This document shows, piece after piece, positions 1 through 14,200 of a stretch of DNA of 64,000 bases. Source of the DNA: Nymphaea colorata (taxonomy: Eukaryota > Streptophyta > Magnoliopsida > Nymphaeales > Nymphaeaceae); contig NC_045140.1 in the NCBI RefSeq assembly GCF_008831285.2, forward strand, positions 19,528,370 to 19,592,369. Reading direction: 5' to 3'. Numbering within the stretch: the first letter of the stretch is position 1; every line of letters begins with the position of its first letter. A program made the translations under genes and the position numbers. The notes under the pieces were generated by a model. It did no database searches, was not told the origin of the DNA, and saw nothing but the letters and a program-made list of their open reading frames with translations.

Positions 1-2516
1 TAATGGGATACCAACTCCATCACACTAGCAAGCACCTCAGACTTGTACTCCAAGCTTCCCCTTAGGAAAGGGTCCATGAAAGCAACCCTTCTGAAGCAGA
101 AGCTTTAACTTGATTCAATTGGTTTTTCCTTCCCTTGGATAGGACTTGGATGGATTCCATCCACTACTCCTTCCCTCTGTTGAGCCATTGGAGGGGGGAA
201 ATGGAGTGAAGTCATTGTCCTTCTGCTTTGGAGCAGAGTAACCAAGGAAGCGAGAGTGAGAAGAGATTCAGGAAGCAGAAGCAGAAAGAGAGGCCCTTCA
301 CAATTTTCGTAAGTAGGAAGCAGGAACAAACTAGAAATTAACAAGGAACCAAGCTGGAAATGCATAATAAAGCAAACCACAGGTGAAGAAAAAATCTGAC
401 CAGAAGCAAATTGGAATAAAGAAGGAAATTAATTTAGTAGAAAGAAGAAGCAACCAGGAGGAAAAAAACATGATCTTTCTTACCAATAAGAAATTATAAC
501 TCATGATTAAGAAACTAAAGGGCCTGTAATATGATAGTATAATGCACACAATCAATTAACAAGACATATTTCTTACAAGCATCCATAGGTTGACCGAAGA
601 GTTGTGCTTACCATCAACTAATAAGCAACATCACATATCATAGAATAAGCCACATTTACACATCTTCTTAATTTCCTCCCATCAAATAAAGTTTAGAGAT
701 CTTTAAAGTTGAAGGGCCTTCTTTGCCCTTATTGCCTTGATACCATCGTTTTTTTTCATAGAATTAACTTTTAGGTTTGGGTGAACATGAAATTTCAATT
801 TTTTTTAGAAAAACAGTAGTGGGATATGCAGGAATAGAGATTCCCTATTATAAGAATTTTCATTCCTAGAAATTGGAAGCACATCATACGAGAATTCTAA
901 AAAATAAGCTGGCTTTCATTGGAAAAGAGATCTCACTCTCCCCTGAACGGAACCTTCCATTTAAATGGGAAGAGCTCCTACGAAAAAAATGTGCTTACTT
1001 TTTCCTAATCTTGCTTCCCAGACAGTGCAGAAGCACCTAGATTCCCACTTGTGCTTCCTAGGGCCATAGGCATTTCTAGTAACTTTTGCTTTGGAGTAGA
1101 GTCAACTTCGAGTAGAGTCACCTTCCACAATAAGCAAAGAGTTAGTTCCACCATTTTAATGTTCTAGTAGCTCATTCGATCAGGCAGCTAGATCCATCCA
1201 ACTTACATCATAACAATCTTCTCAATCCCAAAAACACAACCTTCCATCCTGATTTGTCCTCCTTTATCCCCTTCATCTTTCCCTTCTTCCTCTTTGCCTG
1301 TCCAGGACAAGGCTGCGCAACCTACCTACATGAAGAGAAGTAGAAGGCAAATTGCCAACTGTAGCCAGGAAGGCGTTCAAGGAAGAGTTGAATTTGATCA
1401 CAACAAGGACCTTGTCGAAGGCTTTCTCGAAGGAAAGTAAGGAAACTGGTTCTGAATCCAACCACAACAAGAAGGAAAATATAGAGACTGGCTTTGAGAA
1501 TGAAAAATGTTCTGATGCCTTGAATCAGCTGGCTAGGATCAGCAAAAGATGTTGAACCAGCAGATCTTCAAGCAAGAGCCCACTGCCCTGATGATCATAG
1601 CAAAGGAGTAATCCAAAGAGATATCATATTGAAGAACTACACAGACCCTCAAATTTTGGTGGAACAACATTACAGACAAAGTTGCAGCAACAAATTAGTA
1701 GACTATATCGAAGATGAGACAATACTCAATTCAATCATCTTGCTATTACCAGCACAGTGGAAGGCTTTTCACTTTTCAGATGCCGGATAGGGACAAGTAA
1801 GATTACAAACATGGAAGTCTATTAGGCCCACCAGTTAACACATGTTTCCAACTTCCAACGATTCGGTTAAAACAAATGATAGGAGCATAGATCAAGTACT
1901 TATTAATTCCCAATCCAAGAAGCAGTAAGTTTCTCATTCTCAATCGATCTAAAATCTAAATCCTTACTGAAGTTCATCACAATAAAACCATAAACCCATA
2001 TCATGATAAGCTGGAGATATCATTTTAGACACAAATTGTAAACTTGCAATGATACAGCTTTGCTGACAGTGGGTGCCCTCTAATTTTTAAAAATAATGTT
2101 CCCTGTTATATGGCATTAATTGAAAAACCACAACTTTATTTTATTTTTCTTTGTTTGCTTACATCTCCGTTTCACTATTTTTGTACATAGTTGTCTTTCT
2201 GTATATGATTTGTAAAACATACATGAGGGACTAAAAGAATACAATGGAAATAATTCAACATGTGCATCCTTGATAGTCCTATGCTATGATATGTCATTCG
2301 TGAACCCCATTTCTAGTGATGTAGTAATTGTCTCAACTCTCAACTTCAATGTTCAAGATTTTGCTGGAAAACCATCTTCTATCTCTTTTGGGATTTCCTT
2401 AACGTATGCCTTCCTCTTGCACAACATCTAGGCTTTCCAGTCATTCATTTCAAGCCCATTGGCCACTGAATTTTCAAGAACAGGCAAGAGAAGTTTAGCT
2501 AAGGAAGTACGCTAGC
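1..2516. other. Intergenic, transposon-derived debris
   Basis: No gene is supported here. Positions about 290-470 are purine-rich, built around AAGAAGCAA and GAACAAACTAGAA motifs, and resemble about 26160-26290, so both look like copies of one old dispersed repeat. A 67-codon open frame at 1352-1555 (+) is short, has no recognisable motif, and is followed by stops in all frames; it may be a relic of a transposon coding region. Confidence 0.4.
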
Positions 2517-2777
2517 AACCTGCTGAAAAGATATGTAGTTTCTTCTCCACATGAACAAAACGAATGTTGAGTCAGCAAGTAGGAACTATTGGAGTGCTCA
2601 CATAATTTTACAAATTGTGAAAAACTAGAAAAGTAAATTATAAAGTCATACAACCTGCCACAAAAGATACATAGTTTCTTCTCCATATAATTAATATGCT
2701 GAGTCAACGAGCACAAACTATTCAAGTCTTCCCACAAAATGCCGTAAACTGGAAACATAAACAATAAAATCATGTCA
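2517..2777. repeat. Diverged tandem duplication, period about 134 bp
   Basis: Copy 1 starts at 2517 with CAACCTGCTGAAAAGATA and copy 2 at 2651 with CAACCTGCCACAAAAGATA. Both then share ATAGTTTCTTCTCCA, a GAGTCA block, an AACTATT block and a final TAAA-rich stretch before another CAAC. Small indels and many substitutions show that the duplication is old. No coding role is visible. Confidence 0.6.
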
Positions 2778-3038
2778 ACCTAGCACCTTATAGATAGATG
2801 CATGAAACTTTCTCCACTTTATTTTAGAACAAAATTGAATATTTCAACATGCGCTCTCCGAGAAATTACAAATCACACAAGACTTCACAACTTTGCAATA
2901 AAGCAGGCACTTCAGATTTTTTTTCTTGGTTCCCCATTGACTAAGGGCTATGTACATTAAATTTCTCCATGTATTTTCAACTTCATACAATTTGTATGCC
3001 ATAGACAGCAAGAAAAGTTGCACCTAATCCAACTTTGC

Positions 3039-4185
3039 TCATTTTGCCAGCATCACATGAAACACCTTGTTATTTAACCTCTTCTGTTTCTGATCTAGTA
3101 GTTCATTAAGCATCTTTGCTCGACTGAGCTCCCAAGTTATCTCTGATATGCAATCAGCGTTCTATTAGTTCCTGGAGCGTATCAGTAGTTGAACAAGCCC
3201 TTATTGCACAGGCTAGTAGCTAAGAAGCTCTTGAAGTGTCCTTAAAAACTCTTAACGCCTATTACCCCTGCATGCACTTAAACTGAATTCAGAAGACCTG
3301 TTATTAGTGAAAAGATATTGTAGGACCGCCTAGTATTTCAACAACTTCAACAAACGAGAAGAAGTAACCGCCTAAGAACAAAGAAGCGGAAGGGGAAAAG
3401 ACGCCAAGCTATCCTGTTCCAAAGCACACAATGTATTCAATTTCAATCATTGCCAGAAAAAGCAGTCAAATAAAAGTGTAAAAAGGTGCGAATCGACATA
3501 TGTAAGCAATCACACGCCAGCCATTCATGTTTCATTCTAGGGAAATTTCCCAGTTCCCAGGAAAAAAGGTACGTCCTTCAATTTTCCCACAGTTACAGAA
3601 ACCCATACAGAATTCAGTTCAGTTCATACTTGAGGTCGTTCAGATTGCATGAGAATTCCTACCCCATTAGAAATTACCTATTCTCGTTCCTGATTTCCGG
3701 ATACCCACATAAGCAAACAGCGGCAAACGAGAAAAAACAAGGCAAAGTCATTAAAATTACCAAGTCTGGCATAAGACAAACGCATTTTCAGCTAATTTCC
3801 CAGCACCCGCTTGTTTTAGAGAAAATGTTCGTTCCTTTTGTTCAGAATTTTCCTTTTCTTTTTTGTCATTTCCATGGTCATGCATGATTTCTAATGGATA
3901 TTCATTCATGTTCTTCCCTCCATCCTCAAAGAGAGTAGCAACATGATCTACAAATGGAGAGAGAGAGAGAGAGAGAGTACCTCCGCCATTGAAGAAACTA
4001 GTTTTTTTATTGAGTACAACGGAAGAGAGATGAACCCTCTTTCTTCTAGAGAGGACTATCCCATTGGTTACGGTGGGCTGGAGCAGCTTGAGCGAAGAAG
4101 CGTGAACTGACGATGACGATGTTGGTGATGGTGTCGATGGTCTCAAACTCAGACATCGGACGTTAACCAACGATGAGGAACCCAT
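3039..4185 (-). CDS. Candidate small plastid-targeted protein, two exons
   Basis: I do not recognise this protein. Exon 1 (4185-3981) opens with a true ATG (MGSSSLVNVRCLSLRPS). It is rich in Ser, Thr, Arg and Lys with no acidic residue for about 67 codons, as expected of a chloroplast transit peptide. It ends at GGCGGAG|GTACTC in phase 1. The best matching second exon is 3142-3039, after the acceptor CATATCAG. It is in the right phase and reads EITWELSRAKMLNELLDQ and onward to a TGA, giving about 102 aa. A GA microsatellite (3957-3976) lies just inside the intron. In the +1 frame, about 35 bases past the end of the RLNNK stretch, another plausible peptide (SKVGLGATFLAVYGI) runs to its own stop, so either the exon end is misplaced or the gene carries an indel. 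Exon 1 is well supported; the 3' part is tentative. Confidence 0.4.
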
Positions 4186-6592
4186 GAAGATGTCTCCCCC
4201 AACAAAGCAAGAAACTTCAAGGGGGTATTGAAGACCCAAAGCGGACAAGGCTTTTCTCCTTTCTTAATTTCCCTCCAGAAGTCCAAGAGGAGAGGGAATC
4301 GTGCTGTTGCCGCTCTCGGCTCTTTCGTTTGTGGATGAAGGGAAGAGAGGAAGACGGTGCCTTGATTGAGGTGGACGATTTTTCCTTTTCTCTTTTCTAT
4401 TTTTGATTTTCAAGTTTGCTTTTTTTATATTTTCATTGGCCCGAAGGATGCAGACTCAGTTATCAATTTGAGATGGAGACCACCACGGAATCTGATGACC
4501 GCTCAGTGTTGGGGACGTGGCGATTTGATTGGGGTCCGTTTGCTCATATAGCTCGCTGAGCAGCCAGATTCATATGAAGTTCTTTTTTACATCAAGGGTT
4601 CTTACCGAAAGCGCACATTATGATTTGAAGATAATAAAAGAATGTGTCTAACGGTCGATATTATTAATTTATTATCATTGCCTGTCAAATTCAAAATGAT
4701 CTGTAAAATTTTTTCTATCCACATTAAGCCAGTGACAGGTTAACATTGACCCTCCAAAAAGTTACTTGAAAATTATACTTAATTGTTAATATATGTACGT
4801 TGCTCTTCATAATTTTACTTGATGAAAAGAAATATTATTTTAAAAAATTAACTAATTTCCATATAATTAACCTTGTATTAATCTTATTAGGCATAGTCAA
4901 GTCATGGGCATCAAGAAGATTTACAACATTCTTTCCGCCAAATTATTTTTAATAACATTTCACCCTTTGGAATGTTACTGAATTATATTTACCTTTGCTG
5001 ATACACATGGTTTCTCTCCGATACTCTTCTCGCTTTGATGAAGAAAAAAACATTGTTTAAAAAAATCAACTGATGTACATAGAGTTAATCGTGCATTCGT
5101 ATTACCGTGCGTAATTGAATCAGTCAATGCAGATTGATAAGCTTGAAAATTTTCTCTACTGAAGATACTGCAATCTTTTATCGCATTAGCTTCAACTTAA
5201 ATTATAGTAACTTCACGTAACAGTGTCTTAACCATATTAAGCAGTCTACTGTCGTGAATCCATTAAACGTTGTTTTGAAAACTCCCTTTGTCTGAGAAAG
5301 AGAACCGGTTGTTGCCGCAAGACAGGATCCGTCAAAACCTCTTATCAACAAATCTCCTGCACCTCGGGAGAAATTTACTCGGCTGGAACCAATGCCACTT
5401 TAAGCATATGTTGTACTTAAATTTGCAAACTCTAGACATTTTTCGATCGTCATCACATATATAGCTGATACGGGATTAATTGTCTGATCTTACCAACTCA
5501 GGATAGAAAGGAGAGGTGCGAGCCCATGTATTCCGACCGCGAAGAATGGGTTATGCATAAACCTACCCAAAATTATAGATGAGATATCAATAACTAAGGT
5601 GTTGACAAACAAAAGATTTTGAGATTTTGGGTGAACAACGAGAATTTTTCATCATTGAAATTCTAAATGAGCAAAATAAATATTTTATAAAGAGAGCCAA
5701 AGCTCTCCACTTAGTCCCTAAGACATGCTTTTGATACCTCTAAGTGCCTACCATGCTTGAACTTGTGTGTCAATGCATGCCAACCTTACCATGCTTCAAT
5801 TTGTGTGTCAACGCCCTTCTTTTACAACACAAGTGGTTGACGTCCAAAATTCAAATACAAAACTAACCAACCGACGCGCCAGACTCTTCAGAGACAACAG
5901 AGTCTGAGATTCACTTGAGAGATTATTAAAATGGAAGACATCCACTACTCAATCAAATTTAATATGAAGCCCCATGATGTGATTGTACAGAAACAAGGGT
6001 CACAACACTAACCTGGATCATTTTGGTGATCGTGCAACTGACCCACTCATGGGAGAAAAAGGCATTTGGAAAATAGCTGAAACAGTAAACCGTCAAATTA
6101 AAAGATTCAGTAATAGCTGAGAGCCCTCTCATTTAGACATGATTTTGCAATTTTCACAAAACAAAATGCAAATAACATTTATTTATTTCCTTTATGAACA
6201 GAATTAATTGCCAATTTCTAAACAGCACAGTCAACGAGTCATCAATTTTATCAATCGTTTTAGCATCTACTGCGCATAATGCTTTCATAATTTTATATAT
6301 TTCTAAGAAATGGGCTTCCCTTGTGTTAAGGGAAGTGCAGAGTTGCCCTATGGCGGGAACCGAGCTTCCCGCCTTGGTGAAATCTTCGGGCAACTATTCA
6401 ATGCAAAATGGCATCCAAACGAATCGAGACGCCTATCTTACAATACACGGGCAGAGATACATGAAACACGAGACATGCACATGCATGTGAATGGTCCCAG
6501 TGCACAAAAACCACATCAAAGAGGGAGAAAGATATAAATAATAAACAAAATTGATTTAAAACCATTAGAAAATAAACAGGTGAAGAGCCGAT
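4186..6592. other. Intergenic; upstream region of the candidate plastid gene and 3' flank of MRD1
   Basis: AT-rich, without a supported gene. It includes a diverged tandem duplication (listed separately). At 5751-5813 there is also a short imperfect repeat, ACCATGCTTGAACTTGTGTG then ACCATGCTTCAATTTGTGTG. The stretch 5580-5860 begins TGTTGACAAAC and has the look of long-terminal-repeat debris, but no paired end was found. Confidence 0.4.
4761..5105. repeat. Old tandem duplication, period about 210 bp
   Basis: The blocks at about 4761-4880 and 4971-5105 share an order of landmarks: GTTACTT/GTTACT, a TATA-rich run, TTGCT, CTTGATGAA/CTTTGATGAA, an A-rich run with TTTAAAAAAAT, CAACT/AACTA, and AGTTAATC/ATTAACC. 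Divergence is high, so the exact unit ends are uncertain. Confidence 0.4.
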
Positions 6593-8187
6593 TCAAGTTA
6601 AGATTTTCTGGAACTTGACATTAGCTTCATCAACAGATAAATGTTTCCGCTTCTTGGAAGGCTTCTCAACCCCATCTTGACCATCACCAAACTGAGCAGC
6701 GGTACGAGCTCGCAATTCTTCCAGAGTCTCACCTTCCTTTGCTCGTTCTAACACCTGAGAACATAAAGCAAAGTCAGCCTCTTTAAGGTAACACTAAAAT
6801 ACTTGAACGATTTTATAATGCATGTAATAAGAGAAATCATTCTTACAAACTCGTGAAAATCAACCCAGATCGGCCTATCAAATCAAATTGGTGGAAAATG
6901 GATTTGATTTGTTGGCCAAATAACTTATGTGTCGTACACTGCTCATTTTTTGTTTTTCAAAATGTTTAAGCTTTTATTTTTTCCAAATATTATTATTTTG
7001 CCAATTCACAACCAGCTGAATCAGCAGCCTTTCAATTTCTGATTTTTAAAACACTAGTCTTACAATTATACAGTTTTCTCAGGACATACTAGCTTTGGAA
7101 ATAACACGATATAGGCCACATCAGTCACACGGATGGTTCAATCAATACCAAACTATAAACTGTAGAAACACAGGTGGCCAATCACTTCTGATGCATACAC
7201 ATACATGAACTTCATGATTTCGCTGCTAACCAGACAATTTCACGTCATTGGTACGAATCATCTAAGAAAGAGTGACTAGATTGAAACTTTTGACTTTATT
7301 CACATGCATTTTCTAGTTACTTGAAATTGTCATTTTGCTTATCTTTAGTCATAACTATTAGAAAAATAAAATATTTCATAAAAATGAGCTGCAAAATATA
7401 TTTTAACACGCTGTGTTATTTCTGGTCTTAGGTATTGCGTAACATCTACAGTTTGATGCAAACTTAATCAACTGCAACATTCAGAGGGATAGATGACACT
7501 AACACTATCCAAGGCTACTATTTCGAGAAGTTGAAAAGTCTCTGCAAGTACAAGATATCGGCACAAGCACTACATGGAGGAGTAACGAGTCAAGTGCAAG
7601 TGCAAGCAGACATTATTGTGTTTGATAATCCAAATCTTACCAGATGACGACCATACAAATGGGAGCTTGAGAGTGCATCAAACGCAGATTGAGCCTCCTG
7701 TTTTGTCACGTACTCAACAAATGCAAAGCCTCTGTGTTTCCCATCAAACTTCTTTGGCAATCGCAAATGTTTTATCTGACAAAGCTTTAATATTAGTAAA
7801 GCATGCACATTAAAAGTAGCAAACATTTAAAAAGGTGACATTTCCAAGGAAAGGTCAAACCGAGGTTGAAACGGTCCATTCTTGGACTCGGTCAAATTTG
7901 GTCCAGTCCAAGACCGTCCAAAATTTGGTTGTCATTTTTTTTTTTAGTCCACCTTAAATAAGAACGGCAATCCTTCAAACCCTTGACAGAAATTGAACGC
8001 CTGTAGGTCTCCAGCACCTACCTGAAAACCAAGCTACCTCCGGCAACGAGGTCTCCTCTCCGATGAAGCGGCAATAACGCATAAAAATTACAAATTTATA
8101 TAGTGTTATGAATCTACACTGTTTGTTTAAAATCTTAATTTTTGATTTATACTATATGTATATGTATACATATATATATATGTATGG

Positions 8188-8242
<55 letters not shown>

Positions 8243-11200
8243 GTGTCAATGCCTAAGATTTTTTAAAATGCTCTGTACCCATACCTATGTGACATAGGCC
8301 TCAAGCATCAGAGATATTTCTAATGAGAAAGGTCAAGAGATTGGAGGCTTCTGTACAGAGAATCACAGATTAGCCAAGATATCTCCAAGAAGAAAAAAAG
8401 AATTCAGTACCTAAGCAGTCAGATAGAAACTGTGTTTTTTTTTTATTTCCCTAAAAGAGAGGCAAATTTTTGTTGATACGATGATCATATCTTGTAAGGA
8501 TTTATAAATCAACGATATGAACTCTTTGGCTTATAAGATCTTACCTCTAAACACTTCCAAGGGTTTCAAACATGGAGATCACATTCATACGGTCATTTCA
8601 CTAAAAACATACCCAACTAACAGATCTAGCCAAGAATCCTTGGAGCACAAAATAACGCTTACACATGTATATGTGTGCATGCATGCACATGTTCAAGTTG
8701 CGTCCATTGGCAGAGCTAGAAAATTAAAACAGGCAGGGGGACAAATATTATTACAATAAAAATTATAATTAGGGCAACAGATATGTTTGTCATACAATTG
8801 TTGTTAACTAGAAATTGTTTGTTCACGCCCTTTTCTCTTAAATTATCAAGAGAAAGGAGGCAGCAAATTCTTCCTCTTCAACCTTTTGAAGAAAAGAACC
8901 CAGAGATTCCTTTCTCGCTTCTCAACCTTACACGAGTGTCAGTAGAAGGAAAGAACAGGAAGGCACTCCAAAGAAAGGGCAGATTAAAATATCAGTAAAA
9001 CTTGCCAATGTAACAATTGTTTGGGATCACTTTTCTTCTTTGCAATTTGAGTTTTCCCTGTGACTATTTTCATCATTAAGATCTCCAAGATTGACACAAA
9101 GCTAGCTGCAACAGATAGAATCGTAGCTATTGGAACCAGCTCGATATGCAGCCTTCTTCCTCTCTTCACGTAAATGAGGTAGTGGGGTTTATTCCCCTTT
9201 TTTAGCATGCTCTTTTAAATATTTTTTAATGAAAATTGGTGTATGCATATGTGCCTCAACACTGTATTGTAGTGGTCTTTGAGCTTTCTGAATACCATCT
9301 TTTCAGTCTTCTTAATCCTGTATAGTTGTGATCAACCTATTCCTAGAGCATTATGAACTATGAAATTATGTGCATTTAAATAATTATCCAACAAAGGTTT
9401 AACACTGGCAATAGTGAACTCTACAAACTAGGGCCAGACAACAGGCTGGGTGAACCATCAATGAAACCATGGTGGATGAAGATAAGGCTGAGATTTTTGG
9501 CCTATTGGTAGCCCATGCTTCTGCTGTGGCAACACGGCCTGGGCCATGGATTGACAAGGGTTGGCTATGTTTGGCCCATGCATGTGAGAACATAAATAAA
9601 TAGGTCCTCATAATGTGTTGTAGCTAGTATTCTCGGTAAGTCTCTCCCCAGAATAACTTACGATGTTTTTTGTCGATTTATTTAAAATTTTAAACCATTA
9701 CACATGCTTATGAAGTATAATTTATTAGAATATGCAATCAGAACTTGTTGTACATATTCAAGGACCTTGATAGTCTAACCTAACCCAAGTAGGCCCATGG
9801 GCCTAGCAGATGGAACATGGGTAACCCATCTGGTAATATGCCTACCTGAATTAATCTGTTGGCCAGCCTAGCCCAGTCAGAAACCCTTGGCTAGCCAACT
9901 TAAAAGGCCAAGCAAAACAAATGGACCATTTTGTAGAGCTTCCAAAACGGACACTAGATCCTAGCTGGATAAGCAGGCCTTTGAGCGGTTTCCAAGATAT
10001 AACTTCATATACATTTGCAGTTGCACAGATAATATGTTTTGGGAAAATAAAAAACACAGCAATGAATATTACCTGTCCAAATGGACTAAATAATTGCTTC
10101 AAATCCTTTTTTGTTGCCTCAAAGGCAATATTTCTCACAATTAATTTTGTTGAGCTCTTCTCCTTGTCTAATTTTGACGATGAAGTTCCATCACCTGGAC
10201 CTTTTTTGACATGACAAAGTTCCAATTTTAACGCATGCCCTTCTAAAATAGTTCCCTGAAACAGAAGAAACTGAATTTTTCAACAGGAGAAAAAGTATGT
10301 AAGCAAAAATTTAAAAAAAAAAAATTATTAGGGAATCAGATTGGAAAACTTAACAAGTTTCATTCTTTAGCACAATCTGTGGATTTAGGAGAAAAACATG
10401 TTCAAAGCAAGAAAAATTTATATGATATTTTGTGATTCCATAACAAAAATATTCTGTAGAGAAAAAAGTAAAGACTGAACAGGTTGTGTTTTCACATGCT
10501 TTTTGTAAGATTTGGATGTCAAAAATTTCCAACTAGACGTGTGTTTTTCCATCTTCCTGTTCACATGGAACCACAGAAAATCATAGTTGTGTCAATTGTC
10601 AGAAACCGCTTTGATCCAAGTAGAAGAAAGCTTATGCAGACAAAAGTAAGACATTATACAGACTCCAGAGGGAGAAGTAAACTACCTGCAAATCAGTGCA
10701 TGCTGTCTTTGCTGTATCCAACGAGTCAAACTCCAAGAAACCGAATCCCCGTGAGAGGTTCTTTCCATTTTTTATGTGTCGCTTTATCTTTAAAAAGCAG
10801 AACAAAAGTCTATGTTAAGGTTGGAAAGATTAAAAAAAAAAAAGGTTGCTATAAACCATCATCTTTGTTTACCTTAGCACTTAAGATATTACCACTCTTC
10901 AGGTTGTCAGAGAAGTGCTTCCTAAGAGATTCCTCGGCAGTTGAAAAATTGAGGTTCTTCACAAATACTGAACGAGACTGCAGTTATGAGAAAAGATGTC
11001 AATCCCATGGGTATGTACTATAAAAAAAGTGATATCAATGTGTCATTCAGCATGCTAGCACTGTGAAATTTCTTTCGCAGGTATGATCACATAGATCAAC
11101 CTATATTTCAAAAAAATGTAAGATTCAGAAAAATCACAATTTTTCAATGAGTCAGGATCCTTAAGGACTTAAAGTTCAGCGGCCCTAGTTTTTTGGTCTT

Positions 11201-14200
11201 ATCAATCAAATCTACATTAAAAATAATCAGATTTTTTTATTCCATACATCTTTGGACATGTAAAATATGGATGCATGCCTAGATTCATGACCTAAGTAAA
11301 AACAAGAACTCAGATGTAGGTCATTCAAGTCCTTAAGAGGACATTTGTCGCATAGCCAGCAGAAGGACACAAATGTCGGACTCACTCGCATGCATCCTGC
11401 AGAATGAACGCTCCCCAGTTTTGTGCAGCCCTGGAGCTGTGTTCAGAACAGGAAGTCCTCTTCCTGGCATATAGTAGGCTCTCAAGCTTAGCTTATTACC
11501 TAGGTTAGATGTTTTTAGGCAGTCTATTATCTTAAAACACCTAGAACATCGCCTAGGACACCCAGGCACTCAATAGCCTAGGTTTTTTTCATTGACAACA
11601 TAAATTTTTGTTCTTTTTTCCTTTCTTATTCGTTTTATTTTCTGCTTTTCAAACAGATTTTTTTTCTTATTCTGTTTTTGCACAATTTTTTCACTTCTTT
11701 ATAAAAAGTATATCTGTGCAGATGTGCAGTTATAGCAACAACTATAATGCATAGATGATCAAATTTTCAATATTTTATGTTATTATTAATTTTTCAATTA
11801 TCACATATATATTATTTTTTATCCTTTTTCTATCCATTGCCACAAATATGGTTGTTGGGTTCTTAACGGAAAAATTTTTCTTGGGTATTTTTCGGCAAAG
11901 TTATTTTCATGGGAAAAACATGAAAAACTTTTTTAAATGAAAATTTTCAAAAAAATGGTAAAAAAATGAAATAAATCAGAACCTAACAAGAAAACATACA
12001 TATAACTAGATAAAAGTGATAAGAAGAATGTTTAATGATGATAAAAATGATGAAAAATCATTCAGTTTAAGTTTAACTTTGAATTCATGATGATATTAAC
12101 GTTAAAAAAAAGAGAGAGATAAAAGTGAAAAAATCAACAAAATTTTACAAAAAATGTGAAAAAAATATTTTCTCACATTTATTACAAACTATCTCGATTT
12201 TTCACTTTTTTTATTTTCTTATTTTTCTCGTTAATAATATCACAATATCTGTGACACTCTTTACATCAATAAAACTATCATAAAATAACAATTTTATGGT
12301 AAGTAATGTTAACGTGAAGTATGATTATATTGAGGATTATATTAGTGATATTTCAGCTGAAAACTAGTTACAGTGGAGATGCCTGGTGACAGATAAAGTG
12401 TAGACCTTGTGGCTGAAATCTAACATGTGCTACTTTCAGAATCAGGCTTCATATGCATACCATGCGATCAACAATGAATTCCAGAAACCAACCACTAGCT
12501 ATTCTGAAGGCACTTAATTCCCTCTTTGGAATTGTTGTTGATTAGCAAGAAGAAAGCTAAAGATTTTTACCCGTCTTGTCAAAAAGGTCATGAAAATGGA
12601 GAATAGCAAACCTCAAGCCTATCGGGATCAATGTCCTCCGCCAGTTCTATAAAATTCTGTTCTAGCACCAATCTTTTGTCTTTTTCACCAGTTGCATTGT
12701 CATCCTGCCCAGCATCTGCTTCATGGTTTGAGCATAAAATATTGTCGGGTGCCCATTCCAAGTATAATGGAGCATCTCTGCAGTTATGACCCCCCTTAAT
12801 AGCTTCTAAAGAGAACGACACAGTATAGAAATATAGTAATGCCACAAACATCAACAACAAGAATTATGCTAGCTAATCACTATTTTGAATCTGAAAATCC
12901 TAAATGGATGAAATGGAAAACAATTGAAATCAGGAAAAAAGAATAAATACCTATAGCGCCTATATGCTAGGCCCTTGAAAGCAGCCCGAGCTTCAGCTGA
13001 TTCAAGAAAATTCACCTGGGAAAAAACATGAGGAAGGAACTTTTAAATGCTAACAAAAGCTAGCAGTCTCAAGCGAGTCATAAGATGACAAGAACCATAA
13101 AGACATCTCCTCGATGGAATGTCACCAAGAAAGTGACACCCATGCAAGTCAGTAAGATCAACCTTCTATATACATCTCACTTGAAAGTTTTTTCAAAATT
13201 AAAAAAAGACACTTCATTACCCTTGAAGTAAAACGAAGGAAACCAAGGAAATAAATGAACACATTAATGCAAAAAAAAAAAAAACAATTAGAACTTCAAA
13301 TTATATTCTAGTCAAAGCCCCTACATGGCGCATAAGCCCCAAAACTCATTTTCCCTAGTCAGTATTGGGAAAGAAATAGAAAGAGGAAGATGAATCAAAA
13401 CATAATGCTAAAATTAATCAAGACACAGTTGTACACTTGTACTTGTAAAATACAGCCACCATAATTGTTCTTAGGAACCTCTCAACAAGGCTCCTATTGA
13501 AGCTCTTTTAAAAATGAGGCTTTTCATTGGAAAATTTGCTCTTACAATTCTATAAATATCGATAATAATAATAATAATAACAGCAACAACATATGGTAGT
13601 AATAGTAAACAATAAGAAGTAAAAGTTTTTACTATTTTCTTGCAAGAAAATAATAGAAAGCTCTATTAAACAAATACAAAAACTATTATGCTTACAAATA
13701 TTTTTAAAAATTCTTTAAATTTTTTATATCTCCACAATATCATCACATTTCACATTATTTGTTCCAGCACATTGAAATATTATGGGCCAGAGCGTGACAA
13801 GCACACATGTTTTTCCACTTACACTATTCTGTAAGTTTTTTAAGGTTTCCAGTATGCACTATGCTATTAAGCACACTTTTTTTGCAATCTGTTGTGTGTT
13901 TTTGACAATATTAGTCATAATATATATATATATATATATATTGTTGTATGTATGAAATGAGATAGCATGTACATGGAAAAGAGCCTTCTCTAATATATAT
14001 GCACACATACCTATATATGTATAAGAAAAAATAAAGAACATTTCGACTTACAGCAACGTGCAATAAACCTATTGCATAATAGTACCCGAGAAAAGAAAAC
14101 ACCGGCCAGACCCAAATATGTAACATAACAGTTAACACAGAAAAATGCGCTCCTTTGTAAATATATTTTGGTAAAAAGGCAAAAAAAAAAAAACCAACAA

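Noticed and set aside
3486-3887. 133-codon plus-strand frame opposite the candidate plastid gene
   Set aside because: The frame begins with a non-ATG codon, lies in the intron of the opposite-strand candidate, and has no motif.
8191-8242. CRISPR-like or regulatory repeat
   Set aside because: It is a simple CA/TA microsatellite.
10484-11023. 179-codon frame on the plus strand
   Set aside because: It overlaps MRD1 exons 11 and 12 on the opposite strand and has no recognisable motif.
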